Shown: piece by piece, positions 1 to 5,758 of the stretch
Layout: each line of letters begins with the position of its first letter
Position numbering within the stretch: position 1 is the first letter of the stretch
DNA from: an uncultured Erysipelotrichaceae bacterium
GTDB lineage: Bacteria > Bacillota_I > Bacilli_A > Erysipelotrichales > Erysipelotrichaceae
Assembly (NCBI GenBank): GCA_934675465.1
Contig: CAKUQM010000060.1
Location: 1 to 6,778, forward strand
Reading direction: 5' to 3'
Length of the DNA: 6,778 nucleotides
Position numbers and translations under genes: made by a program
Notes under the pieces: model-generated
Told to the model about the DNA's origin: nothing
The model's input: the letters and a program-made list of their open reading frames with translations, nothing else
The model's database searches: none

Positions 1-96
1 TCACCACAAGTTGATTCGTATGATGATTTTTTAGAGTACATAGATAACAACCAAGAAAATTTAAATTCGGGGGAGCACAGAGATGAATTTATTTAA
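1..96 (+). CDS. 3' end of an unidentified upstream gene (5' truncated)
   Basis: Frame 1 is open from the window edge to a TAA at 94-96, giving 31 residues rich in Asp, Glu and Asn (it begins SPQVDSYDDFLEYID). The other two + frames close early, at a TAG at 32-34 in frame 2 and a TGA at 12-14 in frame 3. The frame runs 14 nt into capE, the kind of overlap common between co-transcribed genes. In a capsule cluster it would probably be a glycosyltransferase or another sugar-nucleotide enzyme, but nothing in the 31 residues identifies it. It could also be a chance open frame. Confidence 0.5.
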   Translation, partial: SPQVDSYDDFLEYIDNNQENLNSGEHRDEFI

Positions 97-1123
97 AGGC
101 AAAACGTTACTAATTACTGGTGGAACTGGTTCTTTTGGAAATGCTGTTTTAAACAGGTTTTTACAAACTGATGCAGAAGAAATACGTATCTTTTCGCGTG
201 ATGAAAAGAAACAGGATGATATGCGTCATGACTTTCAGGTTAGAATGCCTGAAGTAGTTGATAAGATTAAGTTCTATATTGGTGATGTACGTGATTTACA
301 GTCTTGTAAGAATGCTATGCATGGGGTAGATTATATTTTCCATGCTGCAGCATTAAAACAAGTTCCATCTTGTGAATTCTTCCCAATGGAAGCTGTTAAG
401 ACAAATATCATTGGTACAGATAATGTATTAACTGCTGCTATTGAAGAAGGAGTAGAAGCTGTTATTTGTTTATCAACAGATAAAGCTGCTTATCCTATTA
501 ATGCTATGGGTAAGTCTAAATCATTAGAGGAAAGTGTAGCTATTGCTAAGTCTAGATACTCTGGTAAGACAAAAATCTGTTGTACTAGATATGGCAATGT
601 TATGTGTTCAAGAGGTTCTGTAATTCCTTTGTGGATTGATCAAATTAAAGCGGGTAATCCTATTACTGTAACAGAACCTAATATGACTAGATTTATTATG
701 TCTTTAGAAGAAGCTGTAGACTTAGTATTATATGCTTTTGAACATGGTGAAAATGGAGACTTATTAATTATGAAAGCACCTGCATGTTCTATTGGCTTAC
801 AAGCAGAAGCAGTATGTGAGATGTTTGGTGGTAATAAAGATGATATTAGAGTCATTGGTATTAGACATGGTGAAAAGATGTATGAAACTCTATTAACTAA
901 TGAAGAATGTGCTAAAGCTATTGACTTAGGTGGATTCTATAGAGTACCAGCAGATAATCGTGGTTTAAACTATGATAAGTATTTTAAAGATGGAGATTCT
1001 AAAAGAAACACTTTAACTGAATTTAATTCTAATAACACAAGACTTCTTAATAAAGAAGAAATAAAAGCTAAAATGATGGAATTAGCTTATATTCAAGAGA
1101 GATTGGATGAGGAAAAGAAGTAA
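83..1123 (+). CDS. capE: CapE/FnlA-type UDP-GlcNAc 4,6-dehydratase (5-inverting)
   Basis: Cytoplasmic extended short-chain dehydrogenase/reductase, 346 residues, full length for the family. It takes UDP-GlcNAc through 4,6-dehydration and C5 epimerisation to UDP-2-acetamido-2,6-dideoxy-L-arabino-hexos-4-ulose, the first step toward UDP-L-FucNAc. Visible motifs are the NAD(P)-binding TGGTGSFG at residues 12-19, GDVRD at 67-71, HAAALKQVP at 87-95, STDKA at 131-135, and M142-x3-K146 (AMGKSK), followed by RHGEKMYETLL at 261-271 and a C-terminal EFNSNNTRLL segment. Met in place of the usual catalytic Tyr (SMK rather than SYK triad) is, from memory, the mark of the CapE/WbjB group, so it is not a defect; it separates this protein from the PseB/FlaA1 type. 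The ATG at 83 is supported by GGGGGAG at 69-75 with a 7-nt spacer. The gene overlaps the upstream frame by 14 nt, and its pathway partners CapG and CapF lie about 3.4 kb downstream beyond the helicase. Confidence 0.93.
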   Translation: MNLFKGKTLLITGGTGSFGNAVLNRFLQTDAEEIRIFSRDEKKQDDMRHDFQVRMPEVVDKIKFYIGDVRDLQSCKNAMHGVDYIFHAAALKQVPSCEFFPMEAVKTNIIGTDNVLTAAIEEGVEAVICLSTDKAAYPINAMGKSKSLEESVAIAKSRYSGKTKICCTRYGNVMCSRGSVIPLWIDQIKAGNPITVTEPNMTRFIMSLEEAVDLVLYAFEHGENGDLLIMKAPACSIGLQAEAVCEMFGGNKDDIRVIGIRHGEKMYETLLTNEECAKAIDLGGFYRVPADNRGLNYDKYFKDGDSKRNTLTEFNSNNTRLLNKEEIKAKMMELAYIQERLDEEKK

Positions 1124-1140
1124 GGAACTCAAGCGAAGAA

Positions 1141-1161
1141 TATAATAACATAAATTGTTAT
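1141..1161 (+). promoter_or_regulatory. Possible promoter -10 box with overlapping palindrome
   Basis: In the 74-nt spacer between capE and the helicase gene, TATAAT at 1141-1146 is a perfect -10 hexamer. The 6-bp arms ATAACA (1145-1150) and TGTTAT (1156-1161) flank a 5-nt spacer and begin inside that hexamer, as an operator might. No convincing -35 box lies 16-18 nt upstream, and such AT-rich DNA produces TATAAT by chance, so this is only a candidate for independent expression of the helicase gene. I see no terminator after capE. Confidence 0.25.
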
Positions 1162-1184
1162 CGTATGTTGTTTAATACAGTTAT

Positions 1185-1196
1185 AAGGAAGTGAGG
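1185..1196 (+). promoter_or_regulatory. Ribosome binding site deciding the helicase start
   Basis: The region holds AAGGA at 1185-1189, 8 nt before GTG 1198, and GAGG at 1193-1196, 7 nt before GTG 1204. Both pairings are plausible, so translation may begin at either GTG. The protein differs by only two residues (Met-Phe) between them. Confidence 0.6.
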
Positions 1197-1197
1197 T

Positions 1198-3918
1198 GTG
1201 TTTGTGGACTATCGATTACAAGAAATAATTAATAATATTCATAATAGCGATGAACATATCTGTAAATCAATACAGATTGCCGCACAATATGACAGGGGTT
1301 TTGCTTCAAAAAATATTATTGATGGATTAAGAACATTTGTGGAACAGATCACACTTTACATTTATTGTATACAAACCGGAGATTTTATACATGAAAATTA
1401 TGATGAAATACAACCTATACTTAGCAAAAAGGAAAATCTCAGAGGATGTAAGCCACTATATAAATTACATAATTACCTACAAGTATTAGCCTCGCATTAT
1501 TCTATAGATGAAGATGCATCTGAAAGAGCGATGATTAGATATTATTCATATTTGTATGATATTCGTTTGCTATTGTCTCAAAAACAATATGATTTGCATA
1601 TACTAAAAAATTTAGAAGATTTTCCGTTGGATACTGATCATAATTTAGATGACTACTATTCAAAAATTGCGGAACAAATAGATAAGCCATGTGCCATTCA
1701 GGAACCAACAAGTAGGTTTTATGTCTATTCAGAGAAAGAATTTTATGTTAATAAAAAGAAGTATTATGAAATAGTGTTATTAAATGCTAATGACTATTCT
1801 TCAAAATTTGATAGAATTGTAGTATTTTCAAATAAGTATATTTTACCTAATTATGCAATTAAAGCATCGTTTATTGATTCAACTATTAATATTTTTGAAA
1901 AAAATGTCAGAATAAAGATTGTAAATATGTGGGAAGTATCTATACGCGGTTGCGAGATAGCGAAGTTCTTATATTTGACTGGAAAAACGAAATCCAAAAC
2001 ATATAACAATACTTCTGAGTACTATGGATTAATGAAGTTTTTAACAGATAATCAATGCACTATTAATGATTTAATAAATCTAAACAATAGTGACTTTGAG
2101 CAAATAAAATCGGAAATTGTGGGTGAAGGGAAGAATACGTTAATAATGGATTCTTTAACATATGCTAGAGACATCATTTTAAATAATCGTTCATGGTCAA
2201 ATACTTTATCATATTTAATATATAAAATGAATAATGTAATTTTAAGAAGGGTATTATCAGATGATTTGAATAGAGGATTATATATATTGACAAAGTGTTA
2301 TCCATTTGAATTAATGCCGTTTGTCACAAGTTTGCCGAAACACAATCCATCAGTTTATGATTTGTTAGAATCGATAGATTTATCAGGAAGAGAATATGAA
2401 TTGTTAGTTCATCAACTTCTTAGAAAATCTGCTAATGACAATACTCTTTATTTCGAATTAGAAGAAGCTGATAAAAAATATTATGAATTAGCAATCAAAA
2501 AGTATAATTCCAAACTATTTTCTGGCCATAAAGAAAGGTGCATTGAAAAATATAATAATAGATATTATCACAAAGAATCTGAAGAGGCGACAAACTATAT
2601 AATTAAAAAGCTAAAAAGTTTTGAAAATTCGGGTGTTATGTTTTATGATGCTATAGTTGATACTTTTTTTGATGAATATCCAGATTTAGTTGATAGTGGA
2701 GAAAAGAAAAGCATTATTAGCACATTATTTATAGATTCTAGAATTGCTATTGTAAATGGGGCTGCTGGAACGGGTAAAACTACACTTTTAAGTTATCTTC
2801 CTAAATTATATGATTCTGAGATGATTGTTCTTTGCGTTACAAATACAGCATTGAACAATCTTAGAAATAGATTAGGTGATAGCAGAAATATAGATTATTA
2901 TACAATCGCATCAATTATTAATCGTCAAGAATCTTTTAAAACTGATCTTTTGGTTGTAGATGAGTGTTCTACAGTTAACAACTTAGATTTCAAAAAAATT
3001 TTGGAGAAAATTGATTGTGAATGTATAGTGCTTGCTGGCGATACATATCAAATTGAATCTATTGAATTCGGTAATTGGTTTTCATTAGCTCAAAATTTTG
3101 TAAAGAAAGAATGTTGCTATGATCTTACATTTGTTCATAGAACGTCTAATCAAAATTTGAAAGTATTATGGGAAAAGGTAAGAAATTGCGATCCTACAAC
3201 GTCAGAGACTATCGGAAGAAAGTCTATCTCCAAACAGTTGGGTAATGAAATATTTAAAAAATTATCAAATGACGAAGTAATACTTTGTTTAAATTATGGG
3301 GGTTTATATGGAGTTAACAATATAAACAATATCTGTCAACAAATGAATCCAAATAGCCCATTTTATTGGCATAATTTAGTTTATAAAATTGGCGACCCAA
3401 TAATATTTAATGATAGTGACAGGTTTGACGGATACATAAAAAATAATCAAAAAGGGGTTATTGTTGATATCAAAATATCCAAAGATTGGATATTATTTAC
3501 TATAAAAATTGATAAGGTATTAAAAGTTATTAGCCAATCATTTGGTTTCAGTATTCTTGACATAGATGACAATGGAACCACAATACAGTTTGAAGTAAAT
3601 AAAGAAATTGATTATGATAAAGATTCCAATATTTTAAACCTCGTTCCATTTGATGTTTCATATGCCATATCAATTCATAAAGCACAAGGGTTGGAATTTG
3701 AAATGGTGAAAGTGATAATAACCGATGAAGTTGAAGATCGTATATCTCATAATATTTTTTATACAGCAATAACTCGAGCAAAAAATGATTTAAAAATATA
3801 TTGGTCTGGTGAAGTTCAATATCGTGTACTCGAAAGAATTAAACATATTAAAAATGATGAAGATAAATTCTTGTTTTCAAAGAAAAATGGTATTGCATTG
3901 AATGGCAAGGTAAAATGA
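1198..3918 (+). CDS. RecD/Dda-like superfamily 1 DNA helicase with large unassigned N-terminal region
   Basis: Protein of 906 residues starting at GTG. The C-terminal part, about 500-870, is a complete SF1 helicase motor of the RecD/TraA/Pif1-Dda type: Walker A GAAGTGKTT at 521-529, motif Ia around VTNTALNNL (547-555), Walker B VVDECS at 586-591 (D588, E589), motif III AGDTYQ at 613-618, the arginine of VHR at 648, motif V SIHKAQGLEFE at 825-835, and motif VI FYTAITRAKNDL at 854-865. All ATPase residues are present, so it should be active. Between motifs IV and V lies a beta-rich stretch (about 729-800) resembling the SH3-like insertion of RecD-type enzymes. Residues 1-150 look mostly helical and 170-255 beta-rich; I can assign no domain to 1-500. 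No RxxxxH HEPN motif, nuclease signature, signal peptide or membrane segment is evident. Its neighbours are all sugar-nucleotide genes, so it looks like inserted cargo. An anti-phage or other DNA-processing role is inference only. Confidence 0.85.
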   Translation: MFVDYRLQEIINNIHNSDEHICKSIQIAAQYDRGFASKNIIDGLRTFVEQITLYIYCIQTGDFIHENYDEIQPILSKKENLRGCKPLYKLHNYLQVLASHYSIDEDASERAMIRYYSYLYDIRLLLSQKQYDLHILKNLEDFPLDTDHNLDDYYSKIAEQIDKPCAIQEPTSRFYVYSEKEFYVNKKKYYEIVLLNANDYSSKFDRIVVFSNKYILPNYAIKASFIDSTINIFEKNVRIKIVNMWEVSIRGCEIAKFLYLTGKTKSKTYNNTSEYYGLMKFLTDNQCTINDLINLNNSDFEQIKSEIVGEGKNTLIMDSLTYARDIILNNRSWSNTLSYLIYKMNNVILRRVLSDDLNRGLYILTKCYPFELMPFVTSLPKHNPSVYDLLESIDLSGREYELLVHQLLRKSANDNTLYFELEEADKKYYELAIKKYNSKLFSGHKERCIEKYNNRYYHKESEEATNYIIKKLKSFENSGVMFYDAIVDTFFDEYPDLVDSGEKKSIISTLFIDSRIAIVNGAAGTGKTTLLSYLPKLYDSEMIVLCVTNTALNNLRNRLGDSRNIDYYTIASIINRQESFKTDLLVVDECSTVNNLDFKKILEKIDCECIVLAGDTYQIESIEFGNWFSLAQNFVKKECCYDLTFVHRTSNQNLKVLWEKVRNCDPTTSETIGRKSISKQLGNEIFKKLSNDEVILCLNYGGLYGVNNINNICQQMNPNSPFYWHNLVYKIGDPIIFNDSDRFDGYIKNNQKGVIVDIKISKDWILFTIKIDKVLKVISQSFGFSILDIDDNGTTIQFEVNKEIDYDKDSNILNLVPFDVSYAISIHKAQGLEFEMVKVIITDEVEDRISHNIFYTAITRAKNDLKIYWSGEVQYRVLERIKHIKNDEDKFLFSKKNGIALNGKVK

Positions 3919-3944
3919 GCTTCAGAATGGAGTTTTAAAAACTT

Positions 3945-4516
3945 ATGTGAAAAACTTTGGTGATTTTTATGCTCAGATGGACATGATTATACAATAGCGA
4001 GTGTTGTCAATCAACTCAGCTACAAAACACTATTCTTCAATGATATCGTTCTCGAATATCCATTTTCTTCTTTTACTAACTACCTTTCACCCAATTTCAC
4101 TAATATGGAAACAAGCAAAGAAGAAAATGCAACTCCAAACAATGGGGTAGATGGAGAAGTAGAATTCATAGTAGCCTTTGGTAATAATGGGTTATGACTG
4201 TAGTTAAATGGAGATACTAAAAAAACATGGAACAACTCTAGCCAGGCTAATCCACCCATCTTTATATATCAACCCCACATCAAAAATCAACCGTGGAACT
4301 GTAATCTTTCCACACGCTATAATCAATACTGATGTAACAATTGGCAAAGGATGTATCGTTAATTGTAGCTCAATCATAGATTATGGATGTGTGATAGAAG
4401 ATGGCTGTCATATTTGTCCAGGTGCTATCGTTAAAGGCAAAAACTGTATAGAATCTAAAACAAAGATAGAGGCTGGAGAAGTAATGGAGTTAAGAACTTA
4501 TCCACTACAAAAATAA
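3945..4516 (+). pseudogene. Decayed NeuD/PglD-family sugar acyltransferase
   Basis: Joined across two frames, this stretch rebuilds a roughly 190-residue acyltransferase. Frame 1 from 3964 reads FLCSDGHDYTIASVVNQLSY and on through KTLFFND to EVEFIVAFGNN at 4156-4188. This matches the family's N-terminal Rossmann-like domain (usual pattern GxGGHG...VAD/SI...GY...FLDD...FIVAIGNNxLR). Frame 2 from 4208 then continues with EILKKHG and LIHPS into the left-handed beta-helix. Lesions: TGA at 3961-3963; TGA at 4195-4197, where the family has Arg (CGA to TGA); TAG at 4201-4203; a frame change between 4200 and 4211 that fits about 10 extra nt; the GGHG motif degraded to SDGHD; and the catalytic His of the usual DHD replaced by Tyr (IIDYG, codon 4382-4384). 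The original start was perhaps ATG 3945, preceded by GGAG at 3929-3932, with one extra base after it. When intact it would have acetylated an amino sugar or its nucleotide-activated form. The C-terminus looks natural. Confidence 0.82.
4208..4516 (+). CDS. Surviving beta-helix ORF of the broken acyltransferase
   Basis: This 102-residue open frame is the C-terminal half of the pseudogene entered separately. It carries LIHPS at 14-18 and then hexapeptide-repeat turns of a left-handed beta-helix, for example IGKGCI at 45-50, VNCSSI at 51-56, IDYGCV at 57-62, IEDGCH at 63-68 and ICPGAI at 69-74. Family members have His in DHD/DHE where this has D58-Y59-G60, so the general base is missing. The N-terminal domain of about 85-90 residues is absent from this frame and no Shine-Dalgarno precedes ATG 4208. 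If it is translated at all, an active enzyme is unlikely. Ile is often ATC here, unlike in capE, capG and capF, which hints at a different origin from its neighbours. Confidence 0.45.
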   Translation: MEILKKHGTTLARLIHPSLYINPTSKINRGTVIFPHAIINTDVTIGKGCIVNCSSIIDYGCVIEDGCHICPGAIVKGKNCIESKTKIEAGEVMELRTYPLQK

Positions 4517-4540
4517 AACCCCTGTGTAAAAGAACACAGG
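4511..4540 (-). terminator. Terminator-like hairpin on the minus strand
   Basis: On the minus strand the 7-bp stem CCTGTGT / ACACAGG (loop 6 nt) is followed by GGGGTTTTATTTTTG, the pattern of an intrinsic terminator. On the + strand the hairpin is followed by A-rich DNA, so it should not stop the cap operon. No minus-strand gene is visible downstream of capG to need it, which leaves a role against antisense transcription or no role. The stem is short. Confidence 0.3.
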
Positions 4541-4564
4541 AATAGTAAATAAAAACACAGGAGG
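4521..4564 (+). repeat. Inverted repeat with duplicated right arm over the capG Shine-Dalgarno
   Basis: CCTGTGT at 4521-4527 can pair with ACACAGG at 4534-4540, and equally with a second ACACAGG at 4555-4561. The two right arms sit in a 9-nt direct repeat, AACACAGGA, at 4533-4541 and 4554-4562. The second copy covers the first bases of the capG Shine-Dalgarno AGGAGG (4559-4564, 9 nt before ATG 4574). The left arm could therefore form either a local hairpin that leaves the ribosome site free or a longer one that hides part of it. This is seen by eye; folding was not computed. Confidence 0.5.
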
Positions 4565-4573
4565 AATTTAAGA

Positions 4574-5758
4574 ATGGAATTTAATTGGAAAAACGACGGT
4601 CGCACTAAGGTAATGATAGGTTGTGGTACTCGTCCTGAGATAATAAGATTAGCTGCAGTGATTAAAAGATGTAGAGAATACTTTGATACATGTGTTGTTT
4701 ACTATAATCAAAATTGGGATAGAAATCTAAGTACTGTGTTCTGGGAAGACTTTGAATTAAAGAATACCTTTGGAGAATATGGACCAGATATACTAGTTCC
4801 AGTAGTAGGTGATAATCTAGGTGTTACTTGTGGCAATATCTTAGGGAGAAGTTATGAACTATTAAGTGAACTTAGACCTGATGGCTATTTAGTATTAGGT
4901 GATACTAATAGCTGTTTAAGTGCTATTTCGGCTAAGAGATTACATATTCCTTTGTTCCATATGGAAGCTGGTAATAGATGTAAAGATGAATGTTTACCTG
5001 AAGAGACTAATAGAAGAATCGTTGATGTTATTAGTGATGTTAATTTATGTTACAGTGAGTTTGCTCGTAAGTATTTAGCTGCTACAGGCTTACCAAAAGA
5101 GAGAACTTATCAAACAGGTTCTCCTATGGCTGAAGTACTTAGAATGAATCTAGATAAGATTGAAAAGTCTGATGTCTTAAATAGATTAGGCTTAGAGAAA
5201 GATAAGTATATTTTATTGAGTGCACATAGAGAAGAGAATATTGATTCTGAGAAGAACTTCTTATCTTTATTTAACGCTATTAATGCACTAGCAGAAAAGT
5301 ATGATATGCCAATACTATATTCATGTCATCCAAGAAGTAAACATAGACTTGAACAAAGTGGTTTTAAATTAGATCCTAGAGTTAGAGTAAATGAACCTTT
5401 AGGTTTTAATGATTATAATTGTCTTCAAATGAATGCGTTGGCAATCGTATCGGATTCAGGCACTTTACCAGAAGAAAGTAGTTTCTACTTATCTATTAAT
5501 CATCCAATTGCTGCTGTATGTATTAGAACTTCTACTGAGCGTCCTGAAGCTTTAGAGGCAGGTGATTTTATCTTAGCTGGTATTACAACTAAGGAACTAT
5601 TAAATGCTACTGATATGGCTATTAAAATGAAACAAGAAGGTGTATTAGGTAAACCTTGTCCTGATTATGTAGATGAAACAGTTTCTATGAAGGTAGTAAG
5701 AATAATTCAGGGCTATGTTAATGTAGTTAATAAGATGGTTTGGAGAAAAGATCAATAA
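4574..5758 (+). CDS. capG: CapG/FnlC-type UDP-HexNAc 2-epimerase (WecB family)
   Basis: Cytoplasmic non-hydrolysing UDP-sugar 2-epimerase, 394 residues, normal length. In this pathway it inverts C2 of UDP-N-acetyl-L-pneumosamine (6-deoxy-L-talosamine) to give UDP-L-FucNAc. Motifs in order: GTRPE at 18-22, GDTNS at 109-113, HMEAGNR at 129-135, LPEETNRRIVD at 141-151, SAHREENID at 216-224, HPR at 252-254, SDSGTLPEES at 293-302 and RTSTERPEA at 318-326. By analogy with E. coli WecB, D110, E131, one of E143/E144, and H218 are the likely catalytic or binding residues, and all are present. The FnlC/CapG assignment over plain WecB rests on the CapE and CapF neighbours and the SDSGTLPEES/RTSTERPEA style. 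ATG 4574 is supported by AGGAGG at 4559-4564 and gives about 12 residues ahead of the first strand. The TAA overlaps the capF ATG by one base (TAATG), suggesting translational coupling. Confidence 0.92.
   Translation: MEFNWKNDGRTKVMIGCGTRPEIIRLAAVIKRCREYFDTCVVYYNQNWDRNLSTVFWEDFELKNTFGEYGPDILVPVVGDNLGVTCGNILGRSYELLSELRPDGYLVLGDTNSCLSAISAKRLHIPLFHMEAGNRCKDECLPEETNRRIVDVISDVNLCYSEFARKYLAATGLPKERTYQTGSPMAEVLRMNLDKIEKSDVLNRLGLEKDKYILLSAHREENIDSEKNFLSLFNAINALAEKYDMPILYSCHPRSKHRLEQSGFKLDPRVRVNEPLGFNDYNCLQMNALAIVSDSGTLPEESSFYLSINHPIAAVCIRTSTERPEALEAGDFILAGITTKELLNATDMAIKMKQEGVLGKPCPDYVDETVSMKVVRIIQGYVNVVNKMVWRKDQ

Noticed and set aside
640..855. 71-codon open frame on the minus strand inside capE
   Set aside because: It is antisense to well-conserved CapE sequence, has no family resemblance, and is expected by chance.
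131..1123. Assignment of CapE as PseB/FlaA1 (pseudaminic acid pathway)
   Set aside because: Met142 replaces the catalytic Tyr of PseB-type enzymes, and the CapG and CapF partners point to UDP-L-FucNAc.
3548..3781. 77-codon open frame on the minus strand inside the helicase gene
   Set aside because: It lies opposite helicase motif V and has no recognisable protein features; it is a shadow frame.
3916..3963. TGA recoding or read-through joining the helicase to the downstream acyltransferase remnant, since both lie in frame 1
   Set aside because: TGG is used for Trp throughout the intact genes, with no sense TGA. The downstream frame also breaks again at 4195 and 4201, and shared frame has a one-in-three chance.
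3919..4207. Non-coding RNA or CRISPR-like content in the gap after the helicase
   Set aside because: No regularly spaced repeats are present, and the stretch is explained as the decayed 5' half of the acyltransferase.
4521..4540. Intrinsic terminator for the + strand after the acyltransferase remnant
   Set aside because: The hairpin is followed on the + strand by A-rich sequence with no T tract, so it does not fit a + strand terminator.
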